Source: Cryptoclostridium sp036644995
GTDB taxonomy: Bacteria; Bacillota; Dehalobacteriia; UBA7702
Assembly: GCA_036644995.1 (NCBI GenBank)
Contig: JAVXOZ010000010.1
Span: forward strand, 3,790 to 67,789
Length of the DNA: 64,000 nt
Direction: 5' to 3'
Below are positions 1 through 7,016 of the stretch, in pieces. A model generated the notes under the pieces. It ran no database searches. It saw only the letters and a program-made list of their open reading frames with translations, and was not told where the DNA came from. The position numbers and the translations under genes were made by a program. Position 1 is the stretch's first letter. Each line of letters begins with the position of its first letter.

Positions 1-1
1 A

Positions 2-1066
2 ACCACGGGTTTTCCCAAAGGGGTTATGTTAACCCACTATAATGTGGTTAATAATGGTAAAAATATTGGGGATTGCATGGATCTTTCCACAGCGGATAAA
101 ATGATGATTCACGTGCCTATGTTTCACTGCTTTGGCATGGTTTTGGCAATGACCGCCGCCATGACCCATGGTGTTACTTTGTGTCCTATCCCTGCATTTT
201 CTCCTAAAAAATCCTTGGCTTGTATCAATCAAGAAAAAATAACCTGTTTTCACGGTGTGCCAACCATGTTTATTACCATGTTGGAACATGAAGATTTTCC
301 CACTACGGATTTTTCCCATATGCGCACGGGTATTATGGCAGGTAGCCCCTGCCCGGTAAAGGTTATGGAGGATGTGGTGGAAAAAATGAATATGAGCCAA
401 ATAAGCATTGTATTCGGTCAAACAGAAGCCTCGCCGGGGTGCACCCAAAGCCGAGTGGATGACCCCATAGAAGTGCGTGTAAACACAGTGGGTCGTGCTT
501 TACCCGGGGTGGAGTGCAAAATTATTGATTCGGAAACGGGCTTGGATATCCCCGATGGTGAAAATGGAGAATTTGTGGCACGGGGCTATAATATAATGAA
601 GGGTTATTATAAAATGCCCGCCGCCACCGCCGAAGCCATTGATGAAGAAGGCTGGTTGCACACGGGAGATTTGGCAAAAAAAGACAGCAACGGCAATTTT
701 CAAATTACCGGGCGTATAAAGGATATGATTATCCGTGGCGGTGAAAATATTTATCCCAAAGAAATTGAAGAATTTATTTATACCCACCCAAAAGTTAAAG
801 ATGTTCAGGTGGTGGGCATCCCCGATAAACAATATGGTGAAGAAATTATGGCTTGTGTAATTTTAAAAGAAGGAGAATCACTAAGTGAAAGCGAATTAAA
901 AGATTTTATAAGCAGCCATATGGCTAAACATAAAACTCCACGTTATATAAGCTTTGTAGACTCCTTCCCCATGAATGCCGCAGGGAAAATATTAAAATAC
1001 AAAATGCGTGAAGATGCCATGGAAAAATTAGCAGCGGCAAACAGCAGCGATTTTGTAACTGCTTAA
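2..1066 (+). CDS. AMP-forming acyl-CoA synthetase/ligase, 5'-truncated by window edge
   Basis: C-terminal 354 codons of an adenylate-forming acyl-CoA ligase, which activates a carboxylic acid with ATP and transfers it to CoA. The frame is open from base 2, and the residues before the first ATG (TTGFPKGVMLTHYN) are the end of the AMP-binding P-loop motif, so the gene starts upstream of the window. Also visible are FGQTEAS, GWLHTGD, the hinge region GRIKDMIIRGGENIYP and the C-terminal catalytic lysine in NAAGKILK. It resembles medium/long-chain fatty acyl-CoA ligases (FadD/YngI-like), but the substrate cannot be read from the sequence. Full-length relatives have about 500-550 residues, so roughly one third is missing. 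Confidence 0.9.
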   Translation, partial: TTGFPKGVMLTHYNVVNNGKNIGDCMDLSTADKMMIHVPMFHCFGMVLAMTAAMTHGVTLCPIPAFSPKKSLACINQEKITCFHGVPTMFITMLEHEDFPTTDFSHMRTGIMAGSPCPVKVMEDVVEKMNMSQISIVFGQTEASPGCTQSRVDDPIEVRVNTVGRALPGVECKIIDSETGLDIPDGENGEFVARGYNIMKGYYKMPAATAEAIDEEGWLHTGDLAKKDSNGNFQITGRIKDMIIRGGENIYPKEIEEFIYTHPKVKDVQVVGIPDKQYGEEIMACVILKEGESLSESELKDFISSHMAKHKTPRYISFVDSFPMNAAGKILKYKMREDAMEKLAAANSSDFVTA

Positions 1067-1090
1067 CCATAAAAATACCACATATAATTA

Positions 1091-1160
1091 AAGGTTAAGG
1101 GCAATAAAGTGCAAAATAGATAAAATTAATGCACTTTATCATTAAATTAACCTTGCTTTT
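1091..1160 (+). terminator. nested hairpin after the acyl-CoA ligase gene
   Basis: An inner 10-bp stem (1104-1113 with 1130-1139) lies inside an outer 8-bp stem (1091-1098 with 1147-1154), followed by a short T-run. It lies 25 nt after the ligase stop and before the next ribosome binding site. The U-tract is weak, so termination may be partial. Confidence 0.4.
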
Positions 1161-1232
1161 ATAAATCAATATCCATATAATTATGTAGCAATGAAAAAAT
1201 GAATTAAAAAAAATAATTAGGGGGATTACAGA

Positions 1233-2498
1233 ATGGGAGTAGAACAGATAATTGCCATAGGGGTTTTTGTTGTGGTTATGGCGGCAATTATTTCAGAAAA
1301 AATCCATCGTTCCGTGGCTGCTATGTGCGGTGCTGTGGCTTTGGTGTTGTTGGGTATTCTCACTATTGATGATTGTATTTCTTATATTGATTTTAATACA
1401 ATCGGGGTTTTAGTGGGTATGATGCTGTTTGTTGGGGTAGTAAAAGAATCGGGGTTATTTGAATACTTAGCAATAAAAGCAGCAAAAATAGCCAAAGGCG
1501 ATCCTTGGAAAATCATGGTTTATTTTATCATTATCACAGCTGTTCTTTCGGCATTTTTAGATAATGTAACCACTGTTTTATTGATTGGACCCATGACATT
1601 AACTATTTGCAATATTTTGGGTATTAATCCGGTGCCATTTTTTATGACCCAAATTATGGCATCAAATATTGGTGGCACATCCACTTTAATTGGTGACCCA
1701 CCCAATATTATGATAGGTAGTGCTGCTAATTTAAGCTTTTTTGATTTTGTAGCTAATTTATCTATTCCTATCATTATTATTCTCATAGCTTATATTATTT
1801 GTTTTCATTTCATCTATGGCAAAAAATTATTTGTTAAACCCGAAGCCATGGCAGATGTATTGAAATTAGATGAACAAAAAGTAATTAAAGATAGAAAACT
1901 CCTGCATAAAAGCGTAATATTAATTGCCTTGGTGGTGGTTGGCTTTATTTTCCACGGCCAGTTGGGTATTCAATCTTGCATGGTGGCTTTAAGTGCTGCT
2001 GCTTTGATGATGTTAATAGGCAAACAAGATATTGAAGAAATTGTAACAGGTATTGAATGGACTACTATCCTTTTCTTTGTTGGTCTTTTTGTGGTAGTTG
2101 GCGGCATGGTGCAAGTGGGTATTATTACAGATTTTGCCAATGCTCTCATGGATTTCACCGCAGGTCAAGTAGTGCTTACCATGATTCTGTTGCTTTGGGT
2201 ATCTGCCATTGTTTCATCAATTTTGGATAACATCCCCTTTGTGGCAACAATTATTCCTGTAATTTTAGCCATGGAAGCCAGCGGCATAGATGTGCAACCA
2301 CTTTGGTGGGCTGTTTCCTTGGGTGCCTGCTTAGGCGGAAACGGAACCTTAATTGGTGCTTCTGCCAATGTGGTATTATCGGGAATAAGTAATAAACAGG
2401 GTTATCCCATTACTTTTATAGGCTATTTAAAAGTGGGTTTCCCCTTGATGTTGATGTCCATAGTAATAGCTACTATTTATCTTTTAATAAGATTTTAA
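1233..2498 (+). CDS. ArsB/NhaD-superfamily ion transporter
   Basis: Integral membrane permease of 421 residues with about ten or eleven hydrophobic segments. The two inverted halves each carry a DN-containing re-entrant motif: FLDNVTTVLLIGPM near residue 110 and SILDNIPFVATIIP near residue 330. Each is followed by a glycine-rich loop, GGTSTLIGDPPN and GGNGTLIGASAN. This is the layout of the ion transporter superfamily that holds NhaD Na+/H+ antiporters, ArsB arsenite pumps and SLC13-like carriers. The sequence does not decide the substrate; there is no arsR or arsA beside it. AGGGGGATT precedes the ATG. A small unknown gene follows 18 nt downstream, probably in the same transcript. Confidence 0.85.
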   Translation: MGVEQIIAIGVFVVVMAAIISEKIHRSVAAMCGAVALVLLGILTIDDCISYIDFNTIGVLVGMMLFVGVVKESGLFEYLAIKAAKIAKGDPWKIMVYFIIITAVLSAFLDNVTTVLLIGPMTLTICNILGINPVPFFMTQIMASNIGGTSTLIGDPPNIMIGSAANLSFFDFVANLSIPIIIILIAYIICFHFIYGKKLFVKPEAMADVLKLDEQKVIKDRKLLHKSVILIALVVVGFIFHGQLGIQSCMVALSAAALMMLIGKQDIEEIVTGIEWTTILFFVGLFVVVGGMVQVGIITDFANALMDFTAGQVVLTMILLLWVSAIVSSILDNIPFVATIIPVILAMEASGIDVQPLWWAVSLGACLGGNGTLIGASANVVLSGISNKQGYPITFIGYLKVGFPLMLMSIVIATIYLLIRF

Positions 2499-2516
2499 TA
2501 ATGAAGGAGTGGTAAT

Positions 2517-2978
2517 ATGAATCCTCGTACCATTGAGGGCCCGATGATTGAAATTTCTTTAAGACAATTTGGTGCTTCTAAAATTAAAAAAATTAATGGG
2601 GAACAATATTACATTGAGTTTTCTTTGGATAAGGATTATAAGGTAGCATATGCCTATAATATCAATGGTGAAAATGAGTATTTTCTCCAAAGAGTTTTGC
2701 CTTATCCCATGCACCACGGTGTTTTTGATAACGAAAAAGAACTGGTTACTTTTATTGAAGATGATATCACAAAATTTAGAAATGCCATAAAAAGCTCAAA
2801 TTTTGAACAGTTTGTAAATATCAACAATAAAATTCAAGATGTATCATCACAAATGGAAGCTTTATTTTTGAATTACAATGTAGATTCCGATTCATTATTA
2901 CAGTTAGATGAAGTTTTTAACCAAATAATAAAGGGCATACACGAAGCGGAAACAAAATCTAAAAAAATTGAAAAATAA
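2517..2978 (+). CDS. conserved-looking hypothetical protein, soluble
   Basis: A 153-residue protein that I do not recognise. It has no signal peptide or membrane segment. The first half (about residues 8-70) looks like alternating beta strands with many charged residues; the second half is helical and could form coiled coil. The ATG has a good AAGGAG box. The gene starts 18 nt after the transporter stop and ends 8 nt before a strong terminator, so it is the last gene of that transcript. It may be an accessory to the transporter, but that is only inferred from position. Confidence 0.7.
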   Translation: MNPRTIEGPMIEISLRQFGASKIKKINGEQYYIEFSLDKDYKVAYAYNINGENEYFLQRVLPYPMHHGVFDNEKELVTFIEDDITKFRNAIKSSNFEQFVNINNKIQDVSSQMEALFLNYNVDSDSLLQLDEVFNQIIKGIHEAETKSKKIEK

Positions 2979-2985
2979 ATAAATC

Positions 2986-3024
2986 AAAGCGGCGTTCACT
3001 TATGGGAACGCCGCTTTAAATTTT
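2986..3024 (+). terminator. strong rho-independent terminator
   Basis: Perfect GC-rich 12-bp stem AAAGCGGCGTTC / GAACGCCGCTTT (2986-2997 with 3006-3017), 8-nt loop, then AAATTTT. It directly follows the stop codon at 2978. Confidence 0.88.
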
Positions 3025-3078
3025 GGCTGTTTGTGCTAATAGTTAAATTTTTTAAAATTCGATTAAATACTCACCGAT

Positions 3079-3117
3079 AAAAGAGTATACTTTAACAAAA
3101 TTAAAGTATACTCTTTT
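3079..3117. terminator. 16-bp perfect inverted repeat, probable bidirectional terminator
   Basis: Positions 3079-3094 and 3102-3117 pair perfectly over 16 bp around a 7-nt loop; the outer ends are A4 and T5, so it can terminate in either direction. It lies in the 630-bp space between the convergent hypothetical gene and the ABC transporter operon. Confidence 0.6.
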
Positions 3118-3150
3118 TGATTAAGCAAATATTTTAATTTTCTGCAAATT

Positions 3151-3181
3151 AAAAGCTCCCGATGGGTGGTCGAGAGCTTTT
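3151..3181. terminator. 12-bp hairpin with A/T flanks, possible second terminator
   Basis: Arms 3151-3162 and 3170-3181 pair with one mismatch around a 7-nt loop (TGGGTGG). With the neighbouring hairpins this makes three or four stem-loops within 260 bp. They may be stacked terminators or parts of an unrecognised small RNA. Confidence 0.35.
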
Positions 3182-3196
3182 AGAGAAGGGAAAACA

Positions 3197-3241
3197 ATGA
3201 AAAAGTTTTATTTATTGGGTACTCTTATATAATACCCAATA
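3197..3241 (+). other. possible 11-codon leader-type ORF overlapping a hairpin
   Basis: ATG at 3197 opens an 11-codon frame (MKKFYLLGTLI, stop 3230-3232) preceded by AGAAGGG. Its end overlaps a 9-bp hairpin (3213-3221 with 3233-3241) followed by T5. The layout resembles a leader peptide with an attenuator, but no gene follows on this strand. Chance is a serious alternative. Confidence 0.15.
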
Positions 3242-3349
3242 TTTTTGGAGATTATAACGCATTTATCGTATAATTTACTGTTTAATTGGTGTAATTATTG
3301 TGTACAAACTTTAAAATATGTAAATTTTTTCATGTTTAATGGATTTTAG

Positions 3350-3461
3350 AACTAATTCATATCTAAGCAGAAAATAAGAATTTTTTTAAACTAATTTATA
3401 TCTAAGCAGAAAATAAGGAATTTTTCCAAATAATTCATATTAAAACAGAAAATAAGAATAG
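3350..3461. repeat. three degenerate 39-nt tandem repeats
   Basis: Copies begin at 3350, 3389 and 3428, exactly 39 nt apart. All keep a core close to TCATATCTAAGCAGAAAATA; the third copy is the most diverged. The rest of the 2979-3608 space, beyond this array and the hairpins, shows nothing recognisable. Confidence 0.8.
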
Positions 3462-3608
3462 TTTAAAATGATTTTTTACCAATATCTAAATTATTTATCT
3501 AACTTATTTACAGATTAACAATGGTTTTTTCAGTGAAAACTCAGTGGAAATAATCTAAAGTAGCATTCAAAAAAAGTGCGTTTCTTGGGTTAAAATAATG
3601 GGTTAAAA

Positions 3609-4364
3609 TCACCATTTTTCCAGTAAATTTTTCATCCATGCTCTAATGTCAATGCCGTAGGTTTCCTCCAAGGCATCTCCTTCAAAAATTTTGGTGCTAC
3701 CGCCGTAAGCAACCATTTCGCCGTTTTTCATCAATAAAACTTTATTGGAAAAATCACGCACCATATTAAGGTCGTGTAAAACCCCAATTACACTGCGGTT
3801 CTCCTTGGAAACCCAATTAGTAAGCAGCTCCAGTAATTCTAATTGATGGCGAATATCCAAGTGATTGGTTGGCTCATCAAGTAAAATCAGCTTAGGGTCT
3901 TGAACCAATGCCTTCGCCAATAAAACACGCTGTATTTGACCACCGGAAAGCTGGGTAATATATTTATCTTTAATGGGCAAAAGATTTACATCTTCCATAC
4001 ATTGAATAATAAAATCCTCATCTTCTGCACTTAAGCCACCAAAGCGACTTTTTTGGTGGGCATAACGCCCCAAAGAAACTGCCTCATGCACGGTGTAAGA
4101 AAAATATGCCGTGGAGCTCATTTGTGCCATTAAAGCAATGTTTTTGGATATTTCCTTGCGTTTCATGGTGGAAACCTCTTGTCCATCAAAAACCACCACT
4201 CCTTCATAGGGTAAAATATTGGTTATACCCCGTAAAAGAGTTGTTTTGCCACAGCCATTAGGGCCGATAATGCAAAGAATTTCCCCATTATTTACTTCAA
4301 AACTAATATCCTTTACCACTTTAACGTTATTGTAGCCGCAACTGATATTTTCAACTTTTAGCAT
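3609..4364 (-). CDS. ABC transporter ATP-binding protein, iron-siderophore/haem/cobalamin type
   Basis: ATPase subunit of a type II ABC importer, 251 residues, the usual size for FecE/FhuC/BtuD proteins. Walker A is GPNGCGKTT (about residues 33-41), the signature is LSGGQIQRVLLAKAL, and Walker B is LILLDEPTNHLD, followed by the switch histidine in GVLHDLN. It is the third gene of the minus-strand order binding protein, permease, ATPase. A 367-bp AT-rich repeat region separates it from the permease, unusually long for such an operon, so it may have its own promoter. Just after the stop, TTTTAACCCA is repeated with a 13-nt period. Confidence 0.9.
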   Translation of the reverse strand: MLKVENISCGYNNVKVVKDISFEVNNGEILCIIGPNGCGKTTLLRGITNILPYEGVVVFDGQEVSTMKRKEISKNIALMAQMSSTAYFSYTVHEAVSLGRYAHQKSRFGGLSAEDEDFIIQCMEDVNLLPIKDKYITQLSGGQIQRVLLAKALVQDPKLILLDEPTNHLDIRHQLELLELLTNWVSKENRSVIGVLHDLNMVRDFSNKVLLMKNGEMVAYGGSTKIFEGDALEETYGIDIRAWMKNLLEKW

Positions 4365-4503
4365 AGTAAACCTGCCTTATTAAAATTGGCAAAACAAATT
4401 ACCAATTTTCAGTTTTTTTCATAGTGTAAACAAAAGTGGGTGAGATTTAAAAATCTCTTATTAAAATTTAAGCTTAATTTTTATCAAAACTAATTTTTTT
4501 AAT

Positions 4504-4720
4504 TGCAAGTAGCTTATAGATATTTCTGACTTTTTTATCACAAGTATCTTTTACCTATTTCTCACTTTTTTATCGCAAATAGCTTTGAGATATCTATAAA
4601 AGTAAATTTTATCTTATTTATAAAGTAGCTTTTTATTTATTAAAATAGCTTCTTCGGTATTTATCTAAAGTATTAAAATAGCTTTTATCTAAAGTAAATT
4701 TTACCTTATTTATCCACAGT
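4504..4720. repeat. degenerate tandem repeats (about 35 nt, then shorter units) between permease and ATPase genes
   Basis: Units at 4504-4538 and 4539-4573 share a 35-nt period and the ending CTTTTTTAT; a third, diverged unit starts at 4574. From 4600 on, AATAGCTT and ATCTAAAGTA words recur at shorter, irregular spacing. The full 4365-4731 space holds no ORF or clear hairpin. Confidence 0.65.
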
Positions 4721-4731
4721 ATTTATTCGCC

Positions 4732-5754
4732 TTACTTATCAATGGATTTTTCTTTTTTAAAGAAAACATAGGCAAAGAAGGGAGCACCAATTAAAGCGGA
4801 TATAACCCCCACGGGAATTTCCGCTGATGGTATCACGGTGCGGGCAATTACATCTGCAACTATCATAAATATGCCGCCAAAAATAATGGACATAGGTAAA
4901 ACATAGCGATGGGCAGAACCAAAGAACTTACGCACCACATGGGGGGCAATAAGGTCTATAAAACCAATAACCCCGGCAAAAGCCACGGCACTACCTGTTA
5001 AAACTGCGGTAAGTGCCAGTAAAATCCATTTTACTTTTTCGGTTTCCACCCCTGCGGATATTGCCTGTTCTTCTCCGAAGGTCATAATATCCATTTCTCT
5101 TACATAAAACATTAAACCAATAATCCCCACGCAGAAAAACGGTAAAATTCCCAACACAAATTGCCAACCTTTTAAGGCGAAAGAGCCCATTTGCCAAAGG
5201 ACGATGGCTTCCATATTTTCTCTGAAAAATGCAGTTAAAGACATTAAAATAGCGTTAATAAATAAAGAAAATACCATACCAATTAAAACTATGGTATTGT
5301 TGCTTAGGTTTGAATCTATTTTTCCTGCCAAAACCACGCTGCCAATAACAGTTAACAAGCCAAACAATAAACCAACTATGGGCAAGGTAAACATACCTAA
5401 ACCAGCCAGTGAAACCCCGGAAATAATTACAATACCTGCACCTAAAGAAGCCCCGGAGCTAACCCCTAAAGTAAAAGGGGAAGCCAAGGGGTTTCTTAAA
5501 ATGGATTGCACCACAGTGCCGCTTGCCGCCAAAGAGCCACCCACCAAAAATGCCAAAAGTACTCTTGGTAATCGCAATTCCCAAATAATGGCAATTTCAT
5601 TGGTGGTAACATTGGGGTTCAGTGGCAAATGAAACATTTTATTACCCAATATTGAAAGGGTATGCACAGGTGATATCATTTGGCTACCTATGCAGGTGGC
5701 AGCCAGCATTATTATTAAGGTTATTAATGTACCTATAATGATTTTCTTTTTCAT
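4732..5754 (-). CDS. FecCD/BtuC-family ABC importer permease
   Basis: Membrane permease of 340 residues with about nine or ten transmembrane helices, the usual size of the FecCD family, which moves ferric siderophores, haem or cobalamin. Family landmarks include the N-terminal IWELRLPRVLLAFLVGGSLA, QSILRNPLASPFTLG and, near the C-terminus, GVIGFIDLIAPHVVR. The binding-protein gene ends 9 nt upstream, so the two are surely co-transcribed. The ligand cannot be assigned; no cobalamin riboswitch was seen upstream. Confidence 0.9.
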   Translation of the reverse strand: MKKKIIIGTLITLIIMLAATCIGSQMISPVHTLSILGNKMFHLPLNPNVTTNEIAIIWELRLPRVLLAFLVGGSLAASGTVVQSILRNPLASPFTLGVSSGASLGAGIVIISGVSLAGLGMFTLPIVGLLFGLLTVIGSVVLAGKIDSNLSNNTIVLIGMVFSLFINAILMSLTAFFRENMEAIVLWQMGSFALKGWQFVLGILPFFCVGIIGLMFYVREMDIMTFGEEQAISAGVETEKVKWILLALTAVLTGSAVAFAGVIGFIDLIAPHVVRKFFGSAHRYVLPMSIIFGGIFMIVADVIARTVIPSAEIPVGVISALIGAPFFAYVFFKKEKSIDK

Positions 5755-5763
5755 ATTTAGCTC

Positions 5764-6690
5764 TTATTTATACATATCCGGATATATGGCTTTGGCAATT
5801 TCATCCATTGCCTTAACTATATTTTGGGTGGGACGTGAAGTTGCGTTGGCATCTACCATTAAAACTTGGTTATTTTTAATGGCATTAATACTGTCCCAGC
5901 CATCACGGATTTTAATTTCGGAAATTTGGTCACCCATGTAGTTAACATTGGTGAGGATTACATCGGGATTTTTAGCAATAATGGTTTCGGCATTAGGTGT
6001 AAGCCAGCCTTCTTTATCTCCAAAAATATTGGTAGCCCCAACTAAACCAAGGATTTCGTTCAAGAAATTACCTGTGCCAAAAGAGGTGATATCAGGAGAG
6101 GGTGAAATTTCAAAATAAACGGATTTTTTATCTTCGATGGTGGAGCCAATGGCGGCGATTTCATCCATTTTTTCTTGGATACTGTTTGCCATTTCCTTAC
6201 CTTTTTCGGGATTACCCACAATTTCCGAAACGAAAATCACATCTTTCATAATGCCTTCTAAAGAAACGGAATTATCCATATATATAACGGTTACGCCGTG
6301 GTCTTTTAAGGTTTTAAAGGGGTCTTTATCTGAAAGCAAGCTGTTTGTAGAGGCTATAAGCACTTGGGGTTCTAAAGCCAACAACTTTTCCATATCCGGA
6401 GCCATGGTATCAAAGGTAGGTAAATCTTTGGGGATATCAGGAATATCTATGCTGTAATTATCAATGGCTACTAATTTTTCGCCTTCACCCAAGCCTGCAA
6501 TAATTTCAGTGGCAGCAGGGGTAGCACCAACAATTTTGGTTACGTTTTTAGGGATATCGTAAGATTTGCCCGTGGCATCGGTAACGGTAATTTTTTCTTC
6601 AGAATCTGTTTTGGCGGTGTTATCTGTACCGCAGGCACATAATCCGCAAAATAAAATCATGGTCATAAAAATCAGGGTAATTTTTTTCAT
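5764..6690 (-). CDS. ABC transporter substrate-binding lipoprotein (FecB/BtuF type)
   Basis: Extracytoplasmic solute-binding protein of 308 residues. It begins with a lipoprotein signal peptide (MKKITLIFMTMILFCGLCAC, lipobox cysteine at residue 20), so it should be tethered to the outer face of the membrane. The mature part has the TroA-like helical-backbone fold pattern of class III binding proteins, including ITVTDATGKSYDIPKNV and IVGATPAATEIIAGLG. It is the first gene of the importer operon, with GTGAGG before its ATG. The substrate is probably an iron chelate, haem or cobamide. Confidence 0.88.
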   Translation of the reverse strand: MKKITLIFMTMILFCGLCACGTDNTAKTDSEEKITVTDATGKSYDIPKNVTKIVGATPAATEIIAGLGEGEKLVAIDNYSIDIPDIPKDLPTFDTMAPDMEKLLALEPQVLIASTNSLLSDKDPFKTLKDHGVTVIYMDNSVSLEGIMKDVIFVSEIVGNPEKGKEMANSIQEKMDEIAAIGSTIEDKKSVYFEISPSPDITSFGTGNFLNEILGLVGATNIFGDKEGWLTPNAETIIAKNPDVILTNVNYMGDQISEIKIRDGWDSINAIKNNQVLMVDANATSRPTQNIVKAMDEIAKAIYPDMYK

Positions 6691-6847
6691 TGTGTTTCCT
6701 CACTTTTAGTAAATTTGTTATAAATTAATTAACACTTCTATTCTATAAGATATCGCCTTTAATTGCAAGTATATCTTGAAATTTAAACTAAAATTATCAA
6801 AATAAATTTATATTGCGGAAATTTCAATAAAAAAGCAAAACTCAAAT

Positions 6848-6942
6848 AAATCACTAAAACTTCAGTAAATCACTAAAAATCTAATAAGTCAGTAAAACTT
6901 CAGCAAATCACTAAAACTCCAATAAATCAGTAAAAGAGTAAA
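6848..6942. repeat. five 19-nt tandem repeats
   Basis: Units start at 6848, 6867, 6886, 6905 and 6924, exactly 19 nt apart, consensus AAATCACTAAAACTTCAGT. Two to eight positions differ between copies. The array lies between the 5' end of the importer operon and the 3' end of the SLH/PHP gene, so it falls in the 3' flank of one and upstream of the other. The period is not a multiple of three, so it is not coding. Confidence 0.82.
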
Positions 6943-6968
6943 AGATCGGCAAATAGCCGACCCTTTAC
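6938..6968 (-). terminator. terminator of the SLH/PHP gene
   Basis: Arms 6938-6950 and 6956-6968 form a 13-bp stem in minus-strand RNA (two G-U pairs), with loop TATTT and core GGTCGGC/GCCGATC. It lies 48 nt after the stop codon of the gene at 7017. The last repeat of the 19-nt array runs into it. Confidence 0.65.
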
Positions 6969-7016
6969 CCTTTACATTGTAGAAATCTATGTTTTGTGAA
7001 TTTTAGGTTATCTAAA

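Noticed and set aside
29..448. 139-codon open frame on the minus strand across the acyl-CoA ligase gene
   Set aside because: Shadow of a well-supported gene on the other strand; composition rich in His and Phe, no family pattern.
3060..3610. Replication origin with iterons (39-nt repeats beside AT-rich DNA)
   Set aside because: No DnaA-box clusters, no replication gene and ordinary chromosomal context.
6691..6850. Cobalamin riboswitch upstream of the FecB/BtuF-type operon
   Set aside because: No B12-box (GCCACTG-like) sequence or suitable hairpins; the ligand is therefore left open.
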